Shown here piece by piece: positions 53,657 through 60,445 of a DNA stretch of 64,000 nt (position 1 is its first letter; each line of letters starts with the position of its first letter). Under the pieces are notes generated by a model. The model saw nothing but the letters and a program-made list of their open reading frames with translations, was not told the DNA's origin and ran no database searches. This stretch comes from WLMZ01 sp031410915 (GTDB taxonomy: Bacteria; Actinomycetota; Acidimicrobiia; Acidimicrobiales; Ilumatobacteraceae): contig JANNZY010000147.1 in NCBI GenBank assembly GCA_031410915.1, forward strand, positions 62,001 through 126,000, in the 5' to 3' direction. Both the position numbers and the translations under genes were made by a program.

Positions 53657-55090
53657 ATGAGCACGCTGCCACCACCACCATTCGGCCCCGACAACACCGG
53701 CCAGGGCGGTGGGGGTCAGCCCGGCGGCTTCGGGTCGCCGTCGTTCAACCCGCCGGGCCCACCACAGCCGCAGTACCAGCAGCCCCAGTTCCAACCGGCG
53801 GGTCAGCCGCCGTCGGGATCGGGCGGCAAGAAGACGGGCGCAATCATCGCCGGCCTGGTGGCAGTCGCCGCGCTCGCCGGTGGCGGCATCTACATCGCGA
53901 CCAGGGGTGACGACGACTCGTCGTCCGCGTCCACCGACGAGACCTTCGACACCGAGCCCGACATCACGATCGAGGACATCACCGTCCCCGACATCACGAT
54001 CGGGGACATCACCGTCCCCGACGTCACGCTGCCGGACAGCATCCCCGAGGTCACGTTTCCCGACATCACGTTGCCGGACATCAGCGTGCCCACGAGCGAA
54101 ACGTCCGACACCGTCGCGATTCCCGACGGTGCGATCGACCTGACTCACGGCGTGTACGTGCCACTGCCCGACGGTTGGTCGCAGACCAGCGCCGAGGGCG
54201 AGGTGCTGACCATCTCCGGCGGCACGAGCAGCATCGCGCTGCAGGTTCTGGAGCGCGTCGCCGGCGAAGATCCGGTGACCGCCATGCAGGAATACATCGA
54301 CACATTCGATACCGACTACCCGGCCGTGTCATACAGCCCGACGAGCCTGATCGACACGCTCCAGGGTTCGCGACCGGTCAAGCTGTACCGCGTCTACTAC
54401 CGCACCTTCGATCCCGATGACGAGAACGGATCGGGCATCACTGGCGGCGTCTACGTGTACATGCGCAGCGACGGTCTCACGATGGTCTACGACGTCTACG
54501 GCAGCGAGGACGACGTGCCCGGTTTGGAGGGCAGCGACCTCACCACGTTGGAGACCAGCTTCGCCGCGGCGCCGGCCATCGCCGACTCGGTCGACCTCGT
54601 CGACCACGAACCGTTCCAAGTCAAGAGCGCAACCCCGTACGTCGAGGTCGAAGGCTTCGTCGGCTTCTACGCGGCCCCTGGCTTCACCGTCGCCAACAGT
54701 GGCGGTGGCAACGGCATCGTCACGACTGCGGCGATGACCGTTCAGGTCCTCAAGCTGACCGGACAGCCGAACGTGGACGCGGCGGTCGCCAGCGCGCAGA
54801 CCCACCTGTCGAACTTCTACTCGAACCTGTCGTTCGGCACGCCCAGCGTGTACGACCCGGACAAGTACGGCGTGATCCATCGCGGTGTCGGTTGGGACGC
54901 AACGTACACAGCCGACGGCCGCCAGTCGGCAGGCGCGTTCGACCTGTTCTTCGACCCGGCCAGCGGCAGCGCCTATCTCGTGTCGCGTGGCTGGTTCGTC
55001 GACCCCAACGACCCCGACACCGAACCGAACGAGACCGAGGCCGACTTCATGTACTCCAGCTTCATCGAGTCCTTCACCAACATCTCGTAG
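53657..55090 (+). CDS. Membrane-anchored protein with proline-rich N-terminus and acidic PDIT repeats
   Basis: 477 residues from ATG 53657, with GAGGGAAG about 8 bases upstream. A cytoplasmic Gly/Pro/Gln-rich region (residues 1-55) leads to one membrane helix (AIIAGLVAVAALAGGGIYIA), a short acidic linker, then a low-complexity segment at about 97-147 built from PDITI-EDITV-type units. The extracytoplasmic domain (about 160-477) contains two similar halves, each with a VYVPLPDGW- or GFYAAPGFTV-type start and an FDPDDENGSGITGGVYVYM or DYLFF-like strand. I do not recognise a family. It is monocistronic, with TTGACG-type sequence upstream but no clear -10 box. Confidence 0.8.
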   Translation: MSTLPPPPFGPDNTGQGGGGQPGGFGSPSFNPPGPPQPQYQQPQFQPAGQPPSGSGGKKTGAIIAGLVAVAALAGGGIYIATRGDDDSSSASTDETFDTEPDITIEDITVPDITIGDITVPDVTLPDSIPEVTFPDITLPDISVPTSETSDTVAIPDGAIDLTHGVYVPLPDGWSQTSAEGEVLTISGGTSSIALQVLERVAGEDPVTAMQEYIDTFDTDYPAVSYSPTSLIDTLQGSRPVKLYRVYYRTFDPDDENGSGITGGVYVYMRSDGLTMVYDVYGSEDDVPGLEGSDLTTLETSFAAAPAIADSVDLVDHEPFQVKSATPYVEVEGFVGFYAAPGFTVANSGGGNGIVTTAAMTVQVLKLTGQPNVDAAVASAQTHLSNFYSNLSFGTPSVYDPDKYGVIHRGVGWDATYTADGRQSAGAFDLFFDPASGSAYLVSRGWFVDPNDPDTEPNETEADFMYSSFIESFTNIS

Positions 55091-55102
55091 GTCGCGACGG
55101 AA

Positions 55103-55450
55103 TCACCGCAACGACCGGATCCGCAAACCTCGGACACGTTCGAAGTCCTTGATGTTCCTGGTGATGAGCTGCAGGCCGTGCTCGATCGCGCTCGCTGCGA
55201 TGAGCGCATCCGGAAGCCGAATCTTGAACTCACGGACAAGTCGGCCGGCGCGTTCTGCGACGTCACGATCGACCGGAAGTTCGCGGAACGGTGCCAACAA
55301 CTGGGCCGAAAGGCTGGTTGCGGTGTTGCCGGCAAACAGTTCCGCTCTCGTCACGACCGAGTAGTGCAATCGATGCTTCGACGGCTTGAGTTCCGTTGCC
55401 CCGCGTAAATGATCGATGAAGACGTCGGTATCGATCAGCAGGTCAGCCAC
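55103..55450 (-). CDS. PIN-domain (VapC-like) ribonuclease, apparently without an antitoxin
   Basis: 115 residues from GTG 55450. The acidic PIN residues are present: LLIDTDVFIDHLRG (first Asp pair), VVTRAELFAGN (Glu) and LPDALIAASAIEH (Asp), with RNIKDFERV near the end supplying the last Asp. VapC toxins cleave tRNA or rRNA and are normally preceded by a VapB antitoxin gene overlapping or a few bases upstream. Only about 100 bp separate this start from the divergent glyoxalase-fold gene, and no ribbon-helix-helix or AbrB-like frame fits there. It may be a solitary toxin, a domesticated nuclease, or a relic. Confidence 0.82.
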   Translation of the reverse strand: MADLLIDTDVFIDHLRGATELKPSKHRLHYSVVTRAELFAGNTATSLSAQLLAPFRELPVDRDVAERAGRLVREFKIRLPDALIAASAIEHGLQLITRNIKDFERVRGLRIRSLR

Positions 55451-55549
55451 GGTCCCAGTCGTCGCGAGAGGGTGCCGAGGCACTCGGATCTGCGCCAAAC
55501 GAGCGGCGTGCGCTGGGCCGCGATGAGTTTCGCGAAGGCGTAGCGTCTG

Positions 55550-55963
55550 ATGGGCATGAGCAACGACACACCAACCACATCGACCCTGTCCGACATCGGC
55601 GTCGTGATGTTCTCCGTCGCCGACCAGGACGCGGCGCTCGCCTTCTACACCGACAAGCTCGGCTTCGAGGTCCGGTCCGACACGCGCTTCGGTGAGAACG
55701 GCGAGTACCGCTGGCTCGAGGTCGCGCCTCCCGGCTCGCACGCCCGCCTCGCGCTGAACCCGCCGATGGGCGGCGCACCCGGCGGCGGCTCGATCGGCGT
55801 CGAGACCACTGACGTGCTCGGTGAGCACAAGCGCCTGACAGCGATCGGCGGCCTCGACCTCGACGCCGAGCCGATGGTCACCCCCGGCGCGCCGCTGCTG
55901 TTCATGATGCGCGACCCCGATGGCAACCACCTCGCCATCGTCGAAGCCCCGCCCGCCTCCTGA
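55550..55963 (+). CDS. Glyoxalase/bleomycin-resistance (VOC) family protein
   Basis: 137 residues from ATG 55550 (or ATG 55556). The vicinal-oxygen-chelate fold is clear: DIGVVMFSVADQDAALAFYT, DKLGFEVRSDTRFG, RWLEVAPPGSHARLALNPPM and the closing FMMRDPDGNHLAIVEAP. Metal ligands expected of the family would include Glu in IVEAP and the residues in the matching strand. Substrate unknown. TAGCGT lies 3-9 bases before the two ATGs, so this message may be nearly leaderless. Confidence 0.86.
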   Translation: MGMSNDTPTTSTLSDIGVVMFSVADQDAALAFYTDKLGFEVRSDTRFGENGEYRWLEVAPPGSHARLALNPPMGGAPGGGSIGVETTDVLGEHKRLTAIGGLDLDAEPMVTPGAPLLFMMRDPDGNHLAIVEAPPAS

Positions 55964-55973
55964 CGACGTCAGC

Positions 55974-55999
55974 AAAACCACGAGCCATCGATCTCGTGG
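55974..55999 (-). terminator. Rho-independent-type hairpin, leftward strand
   Basis: Arms CCACGAG (55978-55984) and CTCGTGG (55993-55999) with an 8-base loop; read leftward, the stem is followed by TTTT (55974-55977). It lies about 180 bp beyond the acyl-CoA dehydrogenase stop and just after the VOC gene on the other strand, so it could serve both directions. Confidence 0.5.
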
Positions 56000-56018
56000 C
56001 CTGCCCGGTGCCTTCCCG

Positions 56019-56036
56019 TGACTCCGTACGGAGTCA
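56019..56036. promoter_or_regulatory. Perfect 18-bp palindrome
   Basis: TGACTCCGTACGGAGTCA is perfectly self-complementary. It lies in the 218-bp gap between the convergent VOC and acyl-CoA dehydrogenase genes, which is an odd place for an operator. The TGACTCCGTAC half resembles MerR-family operator halves, but no MerR gene is in view. Confidence 0.35.
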
Positions 56037-56181
56037 ACCGGGGATGGGATATCTAGGGCGGCGAACGCCGAGTCGCGGGGCGGCAACTTCGCCGAGCTGA
56101 GCGGCCTGCCTGAGCACTTGGGTGCCGATCGATCAAGTCGTGTCGCCGCCCAGCAACGCAACGAAGGCGCACCCAATCCGG

Positions 56182-57327
56182 CTACCGCAGGGCGTGTTTG
56201 GCGATGACAATGCGTTGGATCTGGTTCGTGCCTTCGTAGATCTGGGTGATCTTCGCGTCGCGCATCATCCGCTCGACGGGGAACTCGTTCGTGTAGCCGT
56301 AGCCGCCGAGGAACTGCACGCAATCGGTGGTGACCTCCATCGCGACGTCACTGGCGAAGCACTTCGCCATGGCACCGGCTGCGGACAACTCGCCGTGTGG
56401 GTCGCCGTCGTCGGCGATCGAACACGCGCGGTGCACGAGCTGACGGGCGGCCTCCACCTTCATCGCCGCGTCGGCCACCATCCACTGCAGACCCTGGTTG
56501 TCCGCCAGGGGGCGGCCGAACGTGCGCCGCTCCTTGAGATACGCCGTCGCGAAGTCCAGCGCGCCCTGTGCGATCCCGACGGCTTGCGCGCCGATGGTGG
56601 GACGGCTGCGATCCAGCGTGTGCATCGCGATGCCGAAGCCATTGCCAACGTCGCCGATGCGGTTCGCGTCGGGGACGCGCACGTCGTCGAGACGGATGAT
56701 GCCCGTCGGTGAACCCTTGATGCCGAGCTTGTGCTCGAGCTTGTCGACCTGCACGCCCCAGTCGGCTTCGACGAGGAACGCAGTGATGCCCTTGTGGCGC
56801 TCGCCCGAGGTGCGCGCGAACACGGTGTAGAGATCGCTCACCCCGGCGTTGGTGATCCAGCACTTGGTGCCGTTCAGGATCCACGTGTCGCCGTCGAGTT
56901 CGGCGCGCGTGGTCATCGACGCGACGTCGCTGCCGGCGTCGGGCTCGCTGAGCGCGTAGCTGCCCTGGCTCTCGCCGCTGGCGATGCGGGGCAGGTACTT
57001 CGCCTTCATCTCCTCGCTGCCGAAGTTGATGACGGGCAGCATCGCGAGCTTGCTGATGAGGAACATCAGGCTCGTCGACGCGCAACCCGCGGCCAACTCC
57101 TCGGCGGCGATCGCCTGGTCGACGAGCGACGCCCCGGCACCGCCGTACTCGGCGGGGTACGAGAGCGCGGTCAGCTCCATCTGCTGCAATGACTTGAACG
57201 CGTCCCAGTTGAACTCGGCGCGGCGGTCGGTCTCGGCGGCCTGCGGCGCGATTTTGTCGCGCACGAACTGGCGCAGCACCGAGCGGAACTCGCGCTGCTC
57301 GTCGCTCGGTGTGATCGATTGGGTCAT
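56182..57327 (-). CDS. Acyl-CoA dehydrogenase
   Basis: 381 residues from ATG 57327, overlapping the upstream gene's stop by 4 bp (ATGA). Family landmarks: EEYGGAGAS-like PAEYGGAGASLVDQAIAAEE, SEPDAGSDVASMTTRAELDG (FAD/substrate loop), GSPTGIIRLDDVRVP, RPTIGAQAVGIAQGALDFAT, and the C-terminal catalytic glutamate in ITQIYEGTNQIQRIVIAK. This is the short-chain or branched-chain type. It oxidises acyl-CoAs to enoyl-CoAs, passing electrons to ETF. Given the neighbouring branched-chain amino acid genes, a branched-chain substrate is possible, but that is inference. Confidence 0.92.
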   Translation of the reverse strand: MTQSITPSDEQREFRSVLRQFVRDKIAPQAAETDRRAEFNWDAFKSLQQMELTALSYPAEYGGAGASLVDQAIAAEELAAGCASTSLMFLISKLAMLPVINFGSEEMKAKYLPRIASGESQGSYALSEPDAGSDVASMTTRAELDGDTWILNGTKCWITNAGVSDLYTVFARTSGERHKGITAFLVEADWGVQVDKLEHKLGIKGSPTGIIRLDDVRVPDANRIGDVGNGFGIAMHTLDRSRPTIGAQAVGIAQGALDFATAYLKERRTFGRPLADNQGLQWMVADAAMKVEAARQLVHRACSIADDGDPHGELSAAGAMAKCFASDVAMEVTTDCVQFLGGYGYTNEFPVERMMRDAKITQIYEGTNQIQRIVIAKHALR

Positions 57328-57884
57328 GCGTCATGCTCCAATTGCGCGGAGTACGTGTCGATGCCCGTCAGCTCGCGCCACTTGCCGGCGGCATAAGCAG
57401 TCTGCACCGCGGCCGGCTGCAACGTGAGCGTGGACTGCGGAACCATGTCAGCGATCATCCGGCCCTCGCTGTAGTGATGGTTGGTGTTGCTGACGCCTTC
57501 GAAGATCCGGGCCCGGGCAACGACGAGATCCGGCGACGGGCCGTCGTCGAGCCAGCCCCAGATGGTCAGCGCGATGGTCAGATCGTGCACGACCGGTGCC
57601 CGTCCGTAGAGCGACGCGCGACGCAACGCGATATTGACGCACCCACGGATCGCGTCATCGACCGACTCGGATGGTGAGCACTGCACGCGGCTGCGCAACG
57701 CCGTCGCCAACGTGAGCACGTAGCCCTGGTCCGGTCCCTGGTAGCCGAGAAAGTGGCCGGTCGGCTGGCGACCTTCGATCTCGCCAGGACGTTCGGCATT
57801 CCACGGCTCGGGCACAAAGTCGGGCGAACCGTACGAGCGGACGGTGTCGATCGGGCCGACGGGTGCGAACTTCGGTGCTGCCAT
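57324..57884 (-). CDS. Conserved protein of unknown function coupled to acyl-CoA dehydrogenase
   Basis: 186 residues from ATG 57884. I do not recognise a domain. Visible features: PVGPIDTVRSYGSPDFVPEP, IEGRQPTGHFLGYQGPDQGY, a helical middle (CVNIALRRASLYGRAPVVHD) and VSNTNHHYSEGRMIADMVPQ. No signal peptide or membrane helix. It starts 10 bp after the cimA stop on the same strand and is coupled to the acyl-CoA dehydrogenase gene by an ATGA overlap, so cimA, this gene and the dehydrogenase may form one transcript under the isoleucine attenuator. Confidence 0.8.
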   Translation of the reverse strand: MAAPKFAPVGPIDTVRSYGSPDFVPEPWNAERPGEIEGRQPTGHFLGYQGPDQGYVLTLATALRSRVQCSPSESVDDAIRGCVNIALRRASLYGRAPVVHDLTIALTIWGWLDDGPSPDLVVARARIFEGVSNTNHHYSEGRMIADMVPQSTLTLQPAAVQTAYAAGKWRELTGIDTYSAQLEHDA

Positions 57885-57893
57885 GGCTCTGTT

Positions 57894-59483
57894 CTACTCC
57901 GCAGGGTGAAGGAGGCCAAACACCAGTGACTCTTCCAGGGCCCGCCACGAGGCCTCGATGATGTTGGTGCTGACGCCGATCGTGGTCCAGGACTGCACGC
58001 CGTTCGTCGCATCGAGCAACACCCGGGTCACCGCGCCCGTCGCAGTCGCGCCGTCCAGGATGCGCACCTTGAAGTCGGTGAGGTGCACCCGATCGAGCTC
58101 GGGGTACTGGCCGACCAGCGCGGCGCGCAGTGCGGTGTCGATCGCGTTGACCGGGCCGTTGCCCTCGGCGGTCCGCACGAAGCGCTGCTCGCCGACCCAC
58201 ACCTTGACGGTCGCCTCGGTGGTGAAAACGCCGGTTGGGCCCTCGTCGGTGATGACGCGCATGCTCTCCATCCGGAAGAAGTCGTGCTGCCATCCCGTCG
58301 CCCGGCGCATCAGCAGTTCGAGTGAGGCGTCGGCGGCCTCGAAGTGGTAGCCCTCGTGCTCGAGACGCTTCAGATCGTCGATCACCTGGTTGACGGCCGG
58401 GCCGTCCATCGGCAGGCCCAGTTCCTCGGCCTTGATCGTGATGGTGGCGCGCCCGGCCATCTCGCTGACCACGAAGCGGGTCCCGTTTCCGACGAGTTCG
58501 GGATCGACGTGCTCGTAGGCATCCTTGGCGCGCACGATGGCCGAGACGTGTAACCCAGCCTTGTGCGCGAACGCCGACGCGCCGACGTATGGGGCTTGCG
58601 GGTTGAGTGGGCGGTTGAGCACCTCGGCGATGTGGTGGCTGACCGACGTGAGCCGCTCGATGCGACCTGCGGGCAGGCATTCGACGCCGAGCTTGAGCTG
58701 CAAGTTCGGGATGACCGTCGTCAAGTTGCAGTTGCCGGTGCGCTCACCGAGGCCGTTCAGCGTGCCCTGGACGTGGCCGGCGCCGGCCAGCACCGCAGCC
58801 ATGCTGTTGGCGACCGCGCAGCCGGTGTCGTCGTGGCAGTGGATGCCGATCGTCACGTCGCCGCCGACGTGGCGGTACACGTCGCGCACGATCGAGTCGA
58901 CCTCGTGCGGCAATGATCCACCGTTGGTGTCGCAGAGCACGACGTGGCTGGCGCCCTTCACCACTGCGGCTTCCAGTGCACGCAGCGCGAACTCGGGGTT
59001 GTTCTTGTAGCCGTCGAAGAAGTGCTCCATGTCCACCAGCACCTGGCGGCCGTGGCCCCGCAAGAACTCGACCGAGTCGGCGATCATCGCCGCGCCCTCG
59101 TCGAGCGTGGTCTGCAGCGCGTTGAGGACGTGGTAGTCCCAGCTCTTGGCGACGATGCACACCGCGGCCGTGTTGGCCTCGATCAGGTGACGCAACGTGG
59201 CGTCGTCGTCGACTTTGCCCTTCGGCCGGCGAGTCGATCCGAACGCGACCATTGTGGACGTGCTGAATGACAGCTCGGTCATCGCCCGCTGGAAGAACTC
59301 GATGTCCTTCGGGTTCGCGCCCGGCCAGCCGCCCTCGATGAAGTGCACCCCGAGGTAGTCCAGCTGCTCGGCGATGCGCAGCTTGTCCTCGACCGAGGCG
59401 GACACGCCTTCGACTTGGAGGCCGTCGCGCAACGTGGTGTCGAAGACCTCGACCTGGCTGCGAAGATTGGTGGTGGCGGTCAT
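57894..59483 (-). CDS. cimA: (R)-citramalate synthase
   Basis: 529 residues from ATG 59483, with AGGAG 9 bases upstream. It has the DRE-TIM metallolyase barrel: VFDTTLRDGLQVEGVSASVE (catalytic Arg-Asp), HFIEGGWPGANPKDIEFF, VLCDTNGGSLPHEVDSIVRD, the metal ligands in GIHCHDDTGCAVANSMAAVL and GLGERTGNCNLTTVIPNLQL, and a C-terminal LeuA-type allosteric domain (about 390-529). The GWPGANPKD and long insert are typical of the citramalate-synthase branch rather than isopropylmalate synthase. It condenses acetyl-CoA and pyruvate to citramalate for isoleucine. The isoleucine-coding leader upstream independently supports this call. Confidence 0.93.
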   Translation of the reverse strand: MTATTNLRSQVEVFDTTLRDGLQVEGVSASVEDKLRIAEQLDYLGVHFIEGGWPGANPKDIEFFQRAMTELSFSTSTMVAFGSTRRPKGKVDDDATLRHLIEANTAAVCIVAKSWDYHVLNALQTTLDEGAAMIADSVEFLRGHGRQVLVDMEHFFDGYKNNPEFALRALEAAVVKGASHVVLCDTNGGSLPHEVDSIVRDVYRHVGGDVTIGIHCHDDTGCAVANSMAAVLAGAGHVQGTLNGLGERTGNCNLTTVIPNLQLKLGVECLPAGRIERLTSVSHHIAEVLNRPLNPQAPYVGASAFAHKAGLHVSAIVRAKDAYEHVDPELVGNGTRFVVSEMAGRATITIKAEELGLPMDGPAVNQVIDDLKRLEHEGYHFEAADASLELLMRRATGWQHDFFRMESMRVITDEGPTGVFTTEATVKVWVGEQRFVRTAEGNGPVNAIDTALRAALVGQYPELDRVHLTDFKVRILDGATATGAVTRVLLDATNGVQSWTTIGVSTNIIEASWRALEESLVFGLLHPAE

Positions 59484-59526
59484 CTCTCGACTCCTGAGGG
59501 GTGGTGTGGGGCGTGTTCGGAGCAAC

Positions 59527-59552
59527 AAAAAAGCCGCCCGAAGGGGCGGCTT
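59527..59552 (-). terminator. Intrinsic terminator in the cimA leader
   Basis: Read leftward: AAGCCGCCC, loop CTTC, GGGCGGCTT, followed by TTTT. Nine base pairs with a stable C(UUC)G-type loop and a T-run make a standard intrinsic terminator. It lies 44 bases before the cimA start and after the leader peptide, so it acts as the attenuator terminator rather than as the end of an upstream gene. Confidence 0.88.
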
Positions 59553-59555
59553 GAA

Positions 59556-59578
59556 GCGCACGTCTGGGGGACGTGCGC
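59556..59578 (-). promoter_or_regulatory. Leader hairpin at the stop codon of the Ile leader peptide
   Basis: On the leftward transcript GCGCACGUC pairs perfectly with GACGUGCGC across a CCCCA loop (9 bp). Its first base is the last base of the leader UAG. A ribosome stalled at the Ile codons would cover its 5' arm; the freed 3' arm could then pair GCGC with GC(C)GC of the terminator's ascending arm (short, with one bulge), the order expected for ribosome-mediated attenuation. Confidence 0.65.
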
Positions 59579-59631
59579 TACGGAATGATGATGATGCGGG
59601 CGGCGATGTCGCAGGCAGTCACGTCGTGCAT
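59578..59631 (-). CDS. Isoleucine leader peptide of cimA (17 residues)
   Basis: ATG 59631 to TAG 59578-59580 encodes MHDVTACDIAARIIIIP: five Ile codons, four consecutive (ATC ATC ATC ATT) just before the stop. A hairpin starts at the stop codon and a terminator follows, then cimA. This is the classical layout of amino-acid attenuators, where scarcity of charged tRNA-Ile stalls the ribosome and allows readthrough. The TTGACG (59653-59658) and CACAAT (59630-59635) pair, 17 bp apart, would start transcription near 59622; then translation might begin leaderless at the in-frame GTG 59620-59622, giving 14 residues with the same Ile run. The ribosome-binding site before the ATG is weak. Confidence 0.8.
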   Translation of the reverse strand: MHDVTACDIAARIIIIP

Positions 59632-59658
59632 TGTGCCTGTCATCGTTGACAACGTCAA
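59630..59658 (-). promoter_or_regulatory. Candidate cimA leader promoter with GTTGAC/GTCAAC dyad
   Basis: Leftward -35 TTGACG (59653-59658), 17-bp spacer, -10 CACAAT (59630-59635). The -35 box is embedded in a dyad GTTGAC-AAC-GTCAAC (59645-59659), which could be a repressor site in addition to attenuation. Confidence 0.42.
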
Positions 59659-59804
59659 CCTGCATCAATCGTTTGGAACGCCGTCCTGTGCATGAACGGG
59701 CCGCGATCTGTGTGCAACTTGTGTGTTGACCGTGGATGAACGGAAGGTTTCCTGGGGATTGCCGGGTTTGTTGGTGGATAACCCTGTGAACTCAGAAATA
59801 CCCC

Positions 59805-59833
59805 TTGACCTGGTGTTTTGCCTCCTGCATGAT
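59805..59833 (+). promoter_or_regulatory. Candidate promoter of the structured RNA
   Basis: TTGACC (59805-59810) and CATGAT (59828-59833) are separated by exactly 17 bp on the rightward strand, predicting a start near A59840. The region just upstream (59700-59805) is relatively AT-rich for this genome and contains GGTGGATAA, one mismatch from a DnaA box, which may be coincidence. Confidence 0.5.
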
Positions 59834-59839
59834 GGTGTC

Positions 59840-60285
59840 ACACCGGTTCGCACGACGGACTGGCCCACCGGGGGAGGACGATCGGCGCAAGCCGGTAGGC
59901 CGAACCTGATCGGGGTCAGCGAGTACGACAAGCCGGGGGATGACCCACAGCTCGGGTGACTCGGCAGCGATGTCGAGGCATCGGATCGCGTCGGACGAAG
60001 GTTCCTTCGGGAGCTGGAGCACGCCGCGGTCGGCGGGCCGGAGTCGAAGTCCCTTTCGGGGGCCGGAGACAATGGTGCGCCGGGCGAACCGGAGTCGGAG
60101 GCCTCTCGGGGCCGAGGGCGAAGGGGAGCACATGGGAGCCGGCTTTCGGGCCGGGGACCACGAGCACTGTTCCGAAGGAAGCGGGCAACCGCAGAGATCG
60201 GGGCTTCGGGAGGTGTCGAACCGGCTTGCCGGGGAGATGCACCCGAAAAACGGCTCACCCGCCGGAGCTTGCTCCGACGGGTGAG
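59840..60285 (+). ncRNA. Candidate large structured noncoding RNA, family not recognised
   Basis: About 446 nt between the cimA leader and ilvE, opposite in direction to both. No frame has convincing protein composition. The rightward strand folds into many local hairpins whose loops are stable RNA tetraloops in this orientation only: ATCGGC-GCAA-GCCGGT (59881-59896), GGTTCC-TTCG-GGAGCT (60001-60016), GCGG-GCAA-CCGC (60181-60192), CCGG-CTTG-CCGG (60221-60232) and a final stem CTCACCCG/CGGGTGAG enclosing CGGAG-CTTG-CTCCG (60254-60285). Also CGATG/CATCG (59968-59983), CGCCG/CGGCG (60022-60035) and GGCC-rich stems at 60109-60123 and 60139-60154. GGAG recurs between stems. It lacks the conserved elements of RNase P RNA, tmRNA, SRP RNA and T-boxes. 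Ends are approximate. Confidence 0.6.
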
Positions 60286-60349
60286 AATGTTGAACGAGCC
60301 AAGGGTAACACCGGACGATCGATCAGCGGTGGATCATCCCACGCGAGCC

Positions 60350-60395
60350 GCCCTCGGTGGCGCGCCGTCCCCACCGACGGCTGCGCCCCGAGGGC
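60350..60395. terminator. 19-bp composite hairpin downstream of ilvE
   Basis: Three stacked stems: GCCCTCGG/CCGAGGGC, GGCGC/GCGCC and GCCGTC/GACGGC around a CCCACC loop, with single T bulges at 60358 and 60382. It lies 51 bp beyond the ilvE stop (leftward). No T-run on that strand; on the rightward strand a TTTT occurs 9 bases after it, so it may also end the structured RNA. Confidence 0.55.
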
Positions 60396-60445
60396 GCTCA
60401 ACGTTTTCAATGGTGTCGCCGCGGGGTTTGAGCGCAGTCGAGGCG

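Noticed and set aside
59770..59790. DnaA box / replication origin near GGTGGATAA
   Set aside because: A single imperfect box without dnaA, dnaN or further boxes is expected by chance.
59665..60258. 197-codon leftward frame in the cimA-ilvE gap
   Set aside because: Ser/Pro/Arg-rich with no fold-like pattern, and the opposite strand shows orientation-specific RNA tetraloop hairpins instead.
59840..60285. Known RNA families for the structured region: RNase P RNA, tmRNA, SRP RNA, T-box, cobalamin riboswitch
   Set aside because: No GAGGAAAGUCC/ACAGAA core, no tag frame or T-arm, no SRP loop, no UGGNACCGCG antiterminator bulge and no GCCACUG/GGGAA-type B12 box were found.
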